This document shows positions 37,985-46,152 of a stretch of 64,000 nt of DNA, piece after piece. Below the pieces are notes generated by a model. It was not told the origin of the DNA, did not search any database, and worked only from the letters and a program-made list of their open reading frames with translations. The DNA is from Massilia polaris (GTDB lineage: Bacteria; Pseudomonadota; Gammaproteobacteria; Burkholderiales; Burkholderiaceae_D): the NCBI RefSeq assembly GCF_012927275.1, contig NZ_JABBGG010000008.1:124001-188000 (forward strand). Reading direction: 5' to 3'. How positions within the stretch are numbered: position 1 is the first letter of the stretch; the number at the start of each line of letters is the position of its first letter. The position numbers and the translations under genes were made by a program.

Positions 37985-38242
37985 CTACTCGACTTCCCTC
38001 AGAATTTTCTCGACCACCGCAAGGCGCGCCTTGACGTCGCCCAGCATTGCGCTCATCGACGCCAGCGTGGCCGCCGTTTCCGCCTGCGCCGCTGCCGCCT
38101 GCTCCGCCAGCTGACGGTAAGCCTCGTCGTTGGCAAGGCGCGCCCTGGCTTGCTGGATCGCGGCGTAGTACTTCATGCCGAAGATGATCAGCGCGGCGCC
38201 GAATGGGAGGAAGATCGTCAGCAGGTAAATACGTTCGGACAT
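37985..38242 (-). CDS. Small membrane protein with coiled-coil tail (PspB-like shape)
   Basis: The 85-residue protein has one N-terminal membrane helix (RIYLLTIFLPFGAALIIFGM). A charged linker and an Ala/Gln/Glu heptad coiled coil follow (LAEQAAAAQAETAATLASM... to DVKARLAVVEKILREVE). The size and layout resemble phage-shock PspB, but the sequence link is not strong. It lies between the ArsR-type regulator and the four-helix protein with gaps of 8 and 31 bases. Confidence 0.7.
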   Translation of the reverse strand: MSERIYLLTIFLPFGAALIIFGMKYYAAIQQARARLANDEAYRQLAEQAAAAQAETAATLASMSAMLGDVKARLAVVEKILREVE

Positions 38243-38250
38243 ATCGTTCT

Positions 38251-38583
38251 CTACTTCTCAAGGTTGGTTGTCAGGGTCTTCACGGCCTCTGCGATCGCTT
38301 CCGGCGTGAGCGCGATGTTGAAACGGTTGACTTCAAAGTAGTTGAGCGCCTTGCCATCGTCCGATACTTCCAGCTGGCTTGTCACCAGGCCCGCGCTTTC
38401 CAGCTTCTGGAGGTGCAGGTGGAGCAGCGGGCGGCTGATGCCAATCTCCCGCGCCAGCTGGCTGACGTAATTGCGGCCGCCGGACGCCAGGAACGCGATG
38501 ATCCGCAGCCTGTGGGGACTGGACAGGGCCGACAGCATCGCCAGCAACTGGTCTCCGTCTAATGAATGGTTTTTCGCTTTCAC
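38251..38583 (-). CDS. ArsR-family winged-helix transcriptional regulator
   Basis: The 110-residue protein has a compact winged helix: LLAMLSALSSPHRLRIIAFLASGGRNYVSQLAREIGISRPLLHLHLQKLESAGLV. A beta-wing, QLEVSDDGKALNYFEV, follows. No Cys metal site of classic ArsR is present, so it is a metal-independent ArsR/MarR-like sensor. It is the promoter-proximal gene of the three-gene set and probably autoregulates it. Confidence 0.85.
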   Translation of the reverse strand: MKAKNHSLDGDQLLAMLSALSSPHRLRIIAFLASGGRNYVSQLAREIGISRPLLHLHLQKLESAGLVTSQLEVSDDGKALNYFEVNRFNIALTPEAIAEAVKTLTTNLEK

Positions 38584-38688
38584 ATGTAAACAATACTTGA
38601 CACGTGAAAGCGAGTCAAGCGCTAATCCGCAGGTGATGTAGTTATTTGCACCCCAGGTGTGATGGATTGCGGGTGGCCGTGTCTTCAG

Positions 38689-39033
38689 TTAGCCGTGCCG
38701 TACACGGCTGTCCCCGGGCGCCTGTTGGCGCTCGTTCATGCCGTAATCCCTGACGACTGAGGCGATGCGCAGGCGGTAATCCTGGAAGATGCTGCCCCGT
38801 CCAGCGGATTGCGCCGTGCGATGGGCTTCCAGCTGGCGCCATTGAAGGATCGCCTCTTCATCCCGGAAAAACGAGAGTGACAAAATTTTCCCAGGTTGCG
38901 TCAGGCTCTGGAACCGTTCAATGGAAATAAAGCCATCGACTTCGGCCAGAAGTGGCCTGAGCGCTGCGGCAATGTCGAGATATTCCTGCTTGTGCTCCGG
39001 GTGCGGCACAACTTCAAAGATTACAGCGATCAT
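38689..39033 (-). CDS. Antibiotic-biosynthesis-monooxygenase-fold (ABM) protein
   Basis: The 114-residue protein matches the dimeric alpha/beta ABM/YgiN fold: MIAVIFEVVPHPEHKQEYLDIAAALRPLLAEVDGFISIERFQSLTQPG, then KILSLSFFRDEEAILQWRQLEAHR. ABM proteins include quinone-forming monooxygenases and haem-related enzymes. The ATG (39033) shares a base with the stop of the P450 gene (TGATG), giving tight translational coupling, so the two enzymes probably act in one pathway. Confidence 0.85.
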   Translation of the reverse strand: MIAVIFEVVPHPEHKQEYLDIAAALRPLLAEVDGFISIERFQSLTQPGKILSLSFFRDEEAILQWRQLEAHRTAQSAGRGSIFQDYRLRIASVVRDYGMNERQQAPGDSRVRHG

Positions 39034-40220
39034 CACGACTCCATGGCGGGTGCGGATTTAAAAATGGGAATGCGTCCGTTCAGCGACGGACGGTAGCTCC
39101 AGCTAACGGCCCGTCCCCGTATCGCTGTCGGGGTTTGCAGCAGCGTGCTGATACCGGCAGCGGCGATTGACGCAGCAAGCGCCTGGCCTGGGCAGGCGTG
39201 GGGTCCGTGCCCGAATGCGAAGACCCGGCGGTCCGGCCGTTCGAGCAGGAGCTCGCCGGGCCGCGCATTCGCCTGCGGATCGCGGTTTGCCGCAGCGAGC
39301 GACAATAACACGACATCGCCTGCGGCAAGGCCGATCCCGGCAATCGAAGTCGGCTGAACCACGAAGCGGCGCGTATTCTGCACGGGGGGATCGAAGCGGC
39401 TCACTTCCCGCACCAGTTCAGCAATTGCCGAAGGCCGATCGCGCACGATCTCCTCCAGCCCTGGCTGGGTAAGCAAGGCCACCACGCTATTGCCGATCAA
39501 CCCGGCGGTTGCATCGTACGTCTGCGACAAAAGCCCGATGGCGTTGGCCAAAATAGCCGAGGCGTCATGCCAGCCAGCGATGTGCGCTTCCTGTCGGACG
39601 AGGCGAAGCAAACTGCCTTCCTGCGTCCCCTCTTCCATGGCTAATGCTGCGAACCGTTCAAGCAGTGCGTGTGCTGCGTCAGCGCCGAGCGCGATCTGTT
39701 CGCCAGTGCTCAATGGCGACAAGCTCGCGACAAAAGCGGACATCCACGCGTCGATCTTCGGCAGCGCAGCCTCGTCGAATCCCAGCAGGCTGGCGACGAT
39801 ATAGATCGGCAGCGAGTGCGACCAGGGAGCGAATGCTTGTTCGGACCGGAGATCATATAGCTCGTTTAGCGCATGCACCGCATTGCGCGCGCATCCAGCG
39901 ACGCGCGCCTGGTCCAGCCTCGCCAATGCGCGCCGCAATGCGATCTTCGGCAGTGCATGCTTTTCGCCATCGTTCATCCGAACGAGATGGCCAAAGATAT
40001 CCCCGACGGGCAGCCCGGCTAACGCGCGCGGCACCTGTTCGAGCGCCGGCCTCACCCGGCAGTGCGGATTTTCGAGGACTTCGGTCACAACCGCGGCCCT
40101 CGACGCTATCCATAAGCCAAGCTCCCGATCGAAGATTAACGGTGGCCCTGAAACCAGGCCGGCGTAATAAGGATAAGGTGCGTGGTGCGTGACTGCGGTT
40201 AGCGCATTGATCGGGTTCAT
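39033..40220 (-). CDS. Cytochrome P450
   Basis: The approximately 395-residue soluble bacterial P450 has the haem-thiolate motif FGHGPHACPGQALA (Cys ligand). The ExxR motif is in ELVREVSRF and the PERF-like region is near the DRRVFAF segment. The I-helix region has NAIGLLSQTYDATAG, where the usual acid-alcohol pair is replaced by Tyr-Asp-Ala-Thr. The start at 40220 is used; an in-frame start 69 bases upstream would run into the promoter of the divergent regulator. It is divergent from an ArsR-like gene and coupled to an ABM protein. Confidence 0.92.
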   Translation of the reverse strand: MNPINALTAVTHHAPYPYYAGLVSGPPLIFDRELGLWIASRAAVVTEVLENPHCRVRPALEQVPRALAGLPVGDIFGHLVRMNDGEKHALPKIALRRALARLDQARVAGCARNAVHALNELYDLRSEQAFAPWSHSLPIYIVASLLGFDEAALPKIDAWMSAFVASLSPLSTGEQIALGADAAHALLERFAALAMEEGTQEGSLLRLVRQEAHIAGWHDASAILANAIGLLSQTYDATAGLIGNSVVALLTQPGLEEIVRDRPSAIAELVREVSRFDPPVQNTRRFVVQPTSIAGIGLAAGDVVLLSLAAANRDPQANARPGELLLERPDRRVFAFGHGPHACPGQALAASIAAAGISTLLQTPTAIRGRAVSWSYRPSLNGRIPIFKSAPAMES

Positions 40221-40233
40221 AGGAATGAGATTC

Positions 40234-40261
40234 TTGGTTGGTGTTTTGGCTGGACTATACT
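40234..40261 (+). promoter_or_regulatory. Promoter of the ArsR-type regulator
   Basis: TTGGTT (40234-40239) and TATACT (40256-40261) are separated by 16 bases. Transcription would start near 40268. Confidence 0.55.
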
Positions 40262-40275
40262 CACTCCCGACCCAT

Positions 40276-40286
40276 AACGATTCGTT
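40276..40286. promoter_or_regulatory. Palindromic operator-like site between P450 and regulator
   Basis: AACGATTCGTT is a perfect inverted repeat (AACGA-T-TCGTT) between the divergent genes, just after the predicted start of the regulator transcript. It suits a winged-helix repressor. Confidence 0.5.
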
Positions 40287-40298
40287 CACCGCCGAAGT

Positions 40299-41015
40299 AT
40301 GAATGCAGACATGTCAGACACCCACCTGCCAGCCGTCGCAGCCGCGATAGCCGAGCCTTCCCGCGCGCGCATACTGTGCTGCCTGATGGACGGGCATGCG
40401 CGCACGAGCACCGAACTGGCGGCAGTGGCGCAGGTCAGTGCGTCCACTGCGAGTGCTCACCTTGCCCGCCTCAAACAGCATCGCCTGGTCGAGCTGGTCG
40501 CACAGGGCAAGCATCGGTATTACAAGCTGGCGTCAACGGATGTCGGGGCCGCGCTCGAAGCGCTGCTGGTCGTGGCGGGCGCACCCGTGAAGGAATTCAC
40601 ACCGACCACGCCAAGCCGGTTACGCCAGGCACGCACCTGCTACGACCACATGGCGGGGTCCTTGGCCGTTGCGCTGAACGACCATTTCATGTCGCAGGGT
40701 TGGCTGGCCACGGTGAATGGAGGCACGGATTACGCGCTCTCCGATGAAGGCGAGCTGGCGCTGGCGGCGCTTGGCGTCGATGTCGCAGGCGCACGCACCA
40801 AGCGCAGGCGCTTTGCCTGCGCATGCCTGGACTGGAGCGAGCGAAAGCCTCACCTGGCGGGCGCTCTTGGCACTGCACTGCTCCAGCTTACCCTCAAGCG
40901 CGGTTGGGTCGAGCAGGATATGGATAGCCGCGCCCTGACCGTGACGAGTGCGGGCCTGCGGCAGTTTCGCGCCCGCTTTGGCGTGCACGAGAAAGACGCT
41001 CGCTTCGCCGCCTGA
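40299..41015 (+). CDS. ArsR-family transcriptional regulator with extra C-terminal half
   Basis: The 238-residue protein has an N-terminal winged helix (AAIAEPSRARILCCLMDGHARTSTELAAVAQVSASTASAHLARLKQHRLVELV...). A second part with the CACLDWSERKPHLAGALG segment follows, as in larger ArsR-type proteins. The Cys residues (CACLD) may be ligand or redox sensing. It is divergent from the P450/ABM pair and a likely local regulator. An in-frame ATG at 40311 could also serve as start. Confidence 0.85.
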   Translation: MNADMSDTHLPAVAAAIAEPSRARILCCLMDGHARTSTELAAVAQVSASTASAHLARLKQHRLVELVAQGKHRYYKLASTDVGAALEALLVVAGAPVKEFTPTTPSRLRQARTCYDHMAGSLAVALNDHFMSQGWLATVNGGTDYALSDEGELALAALGVDVAGARTKRRRFACACLDWSERKPHLAGALGTALLQLTLKRGWVEQDMDSRALTVTSAGLRQFRARFGVHEKDARFAA

Positions 41016-41040
41016 TCGCCGGCGCCGCCGCGACAGGCAC

Positions 41041-41070
41041 TTGACAATATTGAACAAATTGATCGAGTAT
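41041..41070 (+). promoter_or_regulatory. Putative promoter of the secreted hydrolase
   Basis: A consensus -35 TTGACA lies at 41041-41046. The best -10 candidate is GAGTAT at 41065-41070 with an 18-base spacer. Confidence 0.45.
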
Positions 41071-41096
41071 CTCCGTGTCCAATGAGGAGACCTCCC

Positions 41097-41993
41097 ATGT
41101 CGCGATCCGCCCTGACCCGCCGCCTGTTCCTGATTTCCCTGCTTGCCGTCGCTTGCGCAGCACTGGCGCCCGCCAACGCTGCCGAATTCAAATCCGAACG
41201 CATTACTGTCAGCACCGAAGGCAAGGGGAACGACGTCATCCTCATTCCCGGCCTCGGGTCGTCTCCACGCGTCTGGCGCGAACTGGTGCGGGCGGTGCCG
41301 GGATACCGTTACCACCTCGTTCAGGTGTCCGGGTTTGCAGGCCACGCGCGCGGCCAAAATGCGGAAGGTACGGTGGCCGCGCCGGTGGCCGAAGAGATCG
41401 CGCGCTACATCGCTGCGCAAGGCCTCGATCGTCCCGCGATCATCGGCCATTCGATGGGAGGCACCATCGGCCTGATGCTGGCGAGCCGGCATCCGAACGC
41501 GCTGTCAAGGCTGATGGTCGTCGACATGCTCCCCTTCCTCGGCGCGATGTTCGGGCCTCCCGGTACGACAACGGCAAGCGTCAAGCCGACGGCCGACGCC
41601 TTCATTGCGAAGTTGCGCACCGCCGATCCGGTGGCTCGCCAGGCACGCTCGGCTGCGACCATCGACAGCATGGTCGATAACGTCGCGATGCGGCCCGGTG
41701 CGCTGGATGATTCGCTCAAAAGCGACCCGGACGTCGTTGCGCGCGCCTTCCACGAACTGATCGTCACGGACCTAAGGCCGGAGCTGGCCAAGATCGCCGT
41801 GCCGACTACGGTGTTGTACGTCATGGCGAAGACTCCGGGCGTGACCGAAGCCGCGATCGACAGCGCATATACGGCGGCGTACGCGCCCTTGAAAGCCGCG
41901 ACGCTCAAGCGCATTCCTTCAAGTGCACACTTCATCATGTGGGATCAGTCCGAACAGTTCCAGTCCGAAGTCAGGCAGTTCCTCGGCAAATAG
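41097..41993 (+). CDS. Secreted alpha/beta-hydrolase
   Basis: The 298-residue protein has a twin-Arg/Ala-rich signal sequence (SALTRRLFLISLLAVACAALAPANAA). A hydrolase domain follows with oxyanion LIPGLGSSP, the nucleophile GHSMGGTIG and the acid near TVLYVMAKTPG. The His is in IPSSAHFIMWDQ. The start at 41097 lies 8 bases downstream of GAGGAG. The substrate is unknown. Confidence 0.9.
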   Translation: MSRSALTRRLFLISLLAVACAALAPANAAEFKSERITVSTEGKGNDVILIPGLGSSPRVWRELVRAVPGYRYHLVQVSGFAGHARGQNAEGTVAAPVAEEIARYIAAQGLDRPAIIGHSMGGTIGLMLASRHPNALSRLMVVDMLPFLGAMFGPPGTTTASVKPTADAFIAKLRTADPVARQARSAATIDSMVDNVAMRPGALDDSLKSDPDVVARAFHELIVTDLRPELAKIAVPTTVLYVMAKTPGVTEAAIDSAYTAAYAPLKAATLKRIPSSAHFIMWDQSEQFQSEVRQFLGK

Positions 41994-42035
41994 CGTCGAG
42001 GGTGCGCCGGACAGGCCTGGAATCGCTTTTACAAA

Positions 42036-43367
42036 CTACGGACGCAGGTGCGGGAACTCCACCCGCACGCGCAATCCGCCTAGTTTTTCCGACTGGTCCA
42101 GCACCAGCCTTGCGCCGTGCCGGTCGGCGATCGCCTTGACGATGGCCATGCCGATGCCGCTGCCGCCTGCTTCGCTGCCGGCGATGCGGTAGAAGCGGTC
42201 GAATACCCTCTCGCGCTCGTCCGCCGGAATTCCGGGACCGCTGTCTTCGACGATCAGGGTCGCGCCATTATCGCCGGCGCGCACTTCAACGTCGACCTTA
42301 CCTTCCGCCGGCGTGTACTTGATCGCGTTGTCGACCAGGTTGCGCATCAGGATTGCGAGCGCGTCGGGCTGGCCCTGGATGCTGACGTCATCTGCGCGTT
42401 CCAGCCCGAGATCGATGCCCTTCATTTGCGCGGAACCAGCCAGGTCGCCCAGCGTTCGCCGCGCGAGGTCCGCGAGCGCGATGTTCTCCACCTTGGCCCC
42501 GCTCGCTGCGCTGGCTTCCTGCCGTGCCAGCACCAGCAACTGCTCCACAAGGCGGGTCGCGCGTTCGATACCGGCCGTCAGGCGTCCCACTGCGACGCTG
42601 CGTGCTTCGGGCGACTCGGCTCTTTCAATGCTTTGTGCCTGAAGCTTCAGCGCGGCCAGCGGCGTGCGCAGTTCATGGGCCGCGTCGGCGACAAAATGCT
42701 GCTGCGCGTCGAACGCGGTCTTCACGCGCCCGAACAGCAGGTTCAGTTCCTGCACCAGCGGCAGCACTTCATCGGGCAGCTCCGCCTCGGAGACGGGCGA
42801 CAAATCGTCGGCCTGGCGTGCCGCCACCTGCTTGCGCACGCGCGCGACCGGCGCCAGCGAGCCGCTGACGACCAACCAGACCACCAGCATCAGGATCGGC
42901 ATCATCACCGCGATCGGCCCTACCGTACGCAGCGCGAGGTTGCCCGCGATCTTGCGCCGCACCGCCATGTCCTGCGCCACTTGCACCGTCTGGTTGTGGG
43001 TCTGCACGGAGAAAATGCGGTAGGTGGTGCCGTTGGCCTTGACGTTGGAAAACCCAAGCACCGCCCGCTGCGGCAGGCGCGCGCGCGAGAAGGTGCGGAA
43101 TACCTGCACGCCGTCCGGGGTCCAGACCTGCACCATCAGGTCATTGTTTTCGGCGGCGGCTTCGGCGGATTCGCGCGCTTCCATGCTCGACAGGGGCGCG
43201 CCGGAGCGCAGCGACAGCGCCATTTGCTGCATGTGGTAGTCGAAGATCTCGTCGGCGTCGCTCAGCGAGGTGCGGTACGCGATCGTCGCCTGCGCCAGCG
43301 TGGCAATCGAAATGGCGGCCAGCAGGAACCACAGCAGGCGGCCGCGCAGCGAGTGGGATACCTTCAT
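42036..43367 (-). CDS. Two-component sensor histidine kinase, QseC-like
   Basis: The 443-residue membrane kinase has two membrane helices (LLWFLLAAISIATLAQATIAY and VGPIAVMMPILMLVVWLVV). The periplasmic region has DADEIFDYHMQQMALSLRSG and LMVQVWTPDGVQVFRTF (2CSK_N type). The kinase core includes the H-box FVADAAHELRTPLAALKLQ, the N-box NLVDNAIKYTPAEG, and DSGPGIPADERERVFDRFYR. Its ATG overlaps the response-regulator stop by four bases, so the pair is one operon. The signal is unknown. Confidence 0.95.
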   Translation of the reverse strand: MKVSHSLRGRLLWFLLAAISIATLAQATIAYRTSLSDADEIFDYHMQQMALSLRSGAPLSSMEARESAEAAAENNDLMVQVWTPDGVQVFRTFSRARLPQRAVLGFSNVKANGTTYRIFSVQTHNQTVQVAQDMAVRRKIAGNLALRTVGPIAVMMPILMLVVWLVVSGSLAPVARVRKQVAARQADDLSPVSEAELPDEVLPLVQELNLLFGRVKTAFDAQQHFVADAAHELRTPLAALKLQAQSIERAESPEARSVAVGRLTAGIERATRLVEQLLVLARQEASAASGAKVENIALADLARRTLGDLAGSAQMKGIDLGLERADDVSIQGQPDALAILMRNLVDNAIKYTPAEGKVDVEVRAGDNGATLIVEDSGPGIPADERERVFDRFYRIAGSEAGGSGIGMAIVKAIADRHGARLVLDQSEKLGGLRVRVEFPHLRP

Positions 43368-44026
43368 TGTTTCGGGACCATGTAGCCGACCCCGCGCACG
43401 TTCTGGATCAGTTCACTGCCGAGCTTCTTGCGCAGGCCGTGGATATAGACTTCGACCGCATTGCTGCTGACTTCATCGCGCCAGCTGTACAGCTTTTCTT
43501 CGAGCTGTGGCCGCGACAGCACCACGCCGGGCCGTGCGATCAGCGCTTCCAGCACGGCCCATTCGCGCGCCGACAGGGTGACCATGGCGCCGTCGACCTG
43601 CACTTCGCGGGTGGCGGGATTGATGGTGATGTTCTTGTACTCGAAAACCGGTTCGCCGCGGCCGGCGGAGCGGCGCAGCAAGGCGCGGATGCGCGCCAGC
43701 AGTTCGTCGAGATCGTAGGGTTTGAGGACGTAGTCGTCGGCGCCCGCATCGAGGCCGGCGATGCGCTGTTCGACCGAGTCGCGCGCGGTGGCGACCAGCA
43801 CCGGGGTCTGGTCTTTGCGCGTGCGCATCGCGCGCAGCACTTCAATGCCGTCCTTGCGCGGCAGGCCAAGGTCCAGCAGCACCAGGTCGTAGGCCTGCGA
43901 TTGCAGCAGCGCGGTGTCGGCCATCTCGCCATCCTTGACCCAGTCGACGGCGTAGTGCTCGGCCCTGAGCAGGTCGAGCACTACTTCGCCGATCATCGTA
44001 TCGTCTTCCACCAGCAGTAGCCGCAT
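43364..44026 (-). CDS. OmpR/PhoB-family response regulator
   Basis: The 220-residue protein has an N-terminal receiver (LLLVEDDTMIGEVVLDLLR with the phospho-Asp in LVLLDLGLPRKDGIEVL, Lys in VLKPYDLDELLARI). A C-terminal winged helix follows (VTLSAREWAVLEALIARPGVVLSRPQLEEKLYS and SNAVEVYIHGLRKKLG). It is the partner of the downstream kinase gene. ATG at 44026 is preceded by GGGGAAG. Confidence 0.96.
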   Translation of the reverse strand: MRLLLVEDDTMIGEVVLDLLRAEHYAVDWVKDGEMADTALLQSQAYDLVLLDLGLPRKDGIEVLRAMRTRKDQTPVLVATARDSVEQRIAGLDAGADDYVLKPYDLDELLARIRALLRRSAGRGEPVFEYKNITINPATREVQVDGAMVTLSAREWAVLEALIARPGVVLSRPQLEEKLYSWRDEVSSNAVEVYIHGLRKKLGSELIQNVRGVGYMVPKQ

Positions 44027-44067
44027 CACTTCCCCGTTTCTCGATTAATGCGGTGCCGGCCAAGAAA

Positions 44068-45588
44068 TTAACCGATCCGCACAGGAATGAAGATTTTGTC
44101 ACTCCCGCGCTGAATCAGCAAGGCTACCGACTTGGTCGACTTGCCCACCACGTCGCGCACCTGGGCGACCGAGCTGACCGGACGGCCATTTACCGACAGC
44201 AGTACATCACCCGCCTGCACGCCCGCGTTGAGCGCGGCGCCGCCGGCGTCTTCAATCACCAGGCCGGACGCGATGCCCGACTGGCGCTTTTCGATCGGCT
44301 CGAGCGGGCGCAGGGACAGGCCCAGCTTGCTGCCGCCATCGGCGACCTCGACCGCCTCTGGTTCGGCCTCGGCCACCTTGTCGCTGGCGTTGCCGAGCCT
44401 GGCCGGGACCTGCACGATCTTGCCGTCGCGCCAGACGTCGAGGACGACGCGGTCGCCTGGCTTGGACGTGCTCATCATCGCAGGCAGGTCGCCCGAGGCG
44501 ATGATAGTCTGGCCGTTGAGCTTGCGGATCACGTCGCCCGACTTGAGGCCGGCCTTGTCCGCCGCACCGCCGCGCTCGATATTCGACACCAGCGCGCCTT
44601 CGGGCGTGGCGAGGTTGAACGAATCGGCAAAGGCCTGGTTTACTTCCTGGATCACAATGCCCAGCTTGGCGTGCTGCACCTTGCCGGTCGTGACGATCTG
44701 GTCCTTGATGCGGTAAGCCACATCGATCGGGATCGCGAACGACAGGCCCTGGTAGCCGCCGGTCTGGCTGTATATCTGCGAGTTGATGCCGATGACCTCG
44801 CCGCGGGTGTTGAACAGCGGACCGCCCGAGTTACCGGGGTTCACGGCTACGTCGGTCTGGATGAACGGCACGTTGCCCTCATCGATCGAACGGCCCTTGG
44901 CGCTCACCACGCCCGCCGTCACGCTGCTTTCCAGGCCGAACGGCGAGCCGATCGCCAGCACCCATTCGCCGACCTTCAGGTCGTTCGATTTACCGATCGG
45001 CACGACCGGCAGCTTGCTGGCGTCAATCTTGAGCACCGCCACGTCGGTTTTCGGATCGGAGCCCAGCACCTTGGCGCGGAATTCGCGCCGGTCCTGCAGC
45101 TTGACCGTGACTTCGGAAGCGTCGCGCACCACGTGCGCGTTGGTCAGGATGACACCGTCCGGGCTGATAATGAACCCGGAACCGGCGCCAAAAACGGGAA
45201 CGTCGCGCTGGCCGCGCTGCGCGCGCGGGTCCTGGAAGCGACGGAAGAACTCAAAGAACGGATCGTTTTCACTGCCGCGCGGCAGCCGTGCATCCGGGCC
45301 GGCGCTGGTCTTGGTGCTGCCGGTGACCTGGATGTTGACGACCGCCGGTCCCATGCGCGAGACGATCTGCGTGAAGTCCGGCAGGACCACGGCGGCCGCT
45401 GCCGGGGCCGGCGCGCCAACGGCGGCCGGCAGCGCAGGCGCTGCGAGGATTGCGGCAGCGCCCGACGCTACCGCATTGTTATGATTGACTGCGACCGCAC
45501 CAACCGCCCCGCCGATGACGCCTGCGGCGGCAAGGGCCAGGGTGAGTCGCTTCGCGCTGATGGCAGTGGTGGCACCGACGTTTTGCAT
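44068..45588 (-). CDS. degQ: Do/DegQ-like periplasmic serine protease
   Basis: This 506-residue HtrA-type protease and chaperone of the envelope has a hydrophobic N-terminal segment (LTLALAAAGVIGGAVGAVAV). The trypsin-like domain has His152 (TNAHVV), Asp182 (PKTDVAVL) and Ser254 (GNSGGP). Two PDZ domains (around LGIVIQEVNQAFADSF and VIEDAGGAALNAGVQAGDVLLSVNG) follow. It lies just downstream of the QseC-like pair on the same strand, which suggests a link with envelope stress. Confidence 0.96.
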   Translation of the reverse strand: MQNVGATTAISAKRLTLALAAAGVIGGAVGAVAVNHNNAVASGAAAILAAPALPAAVGAPAPAAAAVVLPDFTQIVSRMGPAVVNIQVTGSTKTSAGPDARLPRGSENDPFFEFFRRFQDPRAQRGQRDVPVFGAGSGFIISPDGVILTNAHVVRDASEVTVKLQDRREFRAKVLGSDPKTDVAVLKIDASKLPVVPIGKSNDLKVGEWVLAIGSPFGLESSVTAGVVSAKGRSIDEGNVPFIQTDVAVNPGNSGGPLFNTRGEVIGINSQIYSQTGGYQGLSFAIPIDVAYRIKDQIVTTGKVQHAKLGIVIQEVNQAFADSFNLATPEGALVSNIERGGAADKAGLKSGDVIRKLNGQTIIASGDLPAMMSTSKPGDRVVLDVWRDGKIVQVPARLGNASDKVAEAEPEAVEVADGGSKLGLSLRPLEPIEKRQSGIASGLVIEDAGGAALNAGVQAGDVLLSVNGRPVSSVAQVRDVVGKSTKSVALLIQRGSDKIFIPVRIG

Positions 45589-45724
45589 TTAACGTACTCC
45601 TGGATTGAAAGGGTTTTCGATGGCTTCATAGTGCAGCACCAGACTTAATGCTTCCTTAAAGCTGGTCGTAGACAGGGGCGCCCCAACCGCGAGCGCCCCC
45701 TTTCCTATCCGGCTCCTGCCGTGC

Positions 45725-45961
45725 TTACGCGGCCTGGCGCTGCTCCAGCGCCTGCACGTTGTCACCGCTGTTGATGGCGGCGTCCCCGCCACCGATGGTG
45801 ATCTTGCGCGGCTTGAGCGCTTCAGGCACTTCGCGCACCAGTTCAATGGTCAGCATGCCGTTGTCGAACGATGCCGTGGTGACCTTGACGTGGTTGGCCA
45901 GCTGGAAGCGCTGTTCGAAATCGCGTGCCGCGATGCCGCGGTGCAGGTAGGTGTAACCGCT
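45725..45961 (-). pseudogene. ibpA: 3' half of a small heat-shock protein gene (IbpA/Hsp20-like)
   Basis: The frame reads YTYLHRGIAARDFEQRFQLANHVKVTTASFDNGMLTIELVREVPEALKPRKITIGG. This matches the C-terminal half of the alpha-crystallin domain of IbpA-like proteins, including the LVREVPEALKPRKI tail. No sequence for the N-terminal half is found upstream; instead the coding similarity breaks off near 45961, where the repeat cluster begins. The gene is therefore broken, apparently by insertion or deletion at the edge of a mobile element. Confidence 0.8.
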
Positions 45962-46115
45962 CGCATTTGAAAGTGGTCGTGCTCGCATTCAACGCCGTTT
46001 TCGGCGCGAATTAACTGCGAATGACGGGCGCCAGTGCTTACGCTATCTGCAAACGAGCTTGCAATCGACGGCGCCGGCTCGCATTCGATGGCGAGCGGCT
46101 CACGCTAACTGCAAA
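45958..46115. repeat. Cluster of short repeats at the heat-shock gene breakpoint
   Basis: On the minus strand the region carries variants of CGTCATTTGCAGTTAGCG (near 46101-46116 and again, with changes, near 46010-46027), TTTGCAGATAGCG near 46041-46053, and GAATGCGAGC or CAAATGCGAGC (near 46078-46088, 45980-45991 and 45958-45970). Spacing is about 10-25 bases. Multiple short direct repeats at one end are what Mu/Tn552/Tn7-like transposases use as binding sites, and a transposase of that type lies 2.5 kb away. Confidence 0.55.
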
Positions 46116-46152
46116 TGACGGATCATATCGGCAAGCCATCCAGCTTCAGCCC

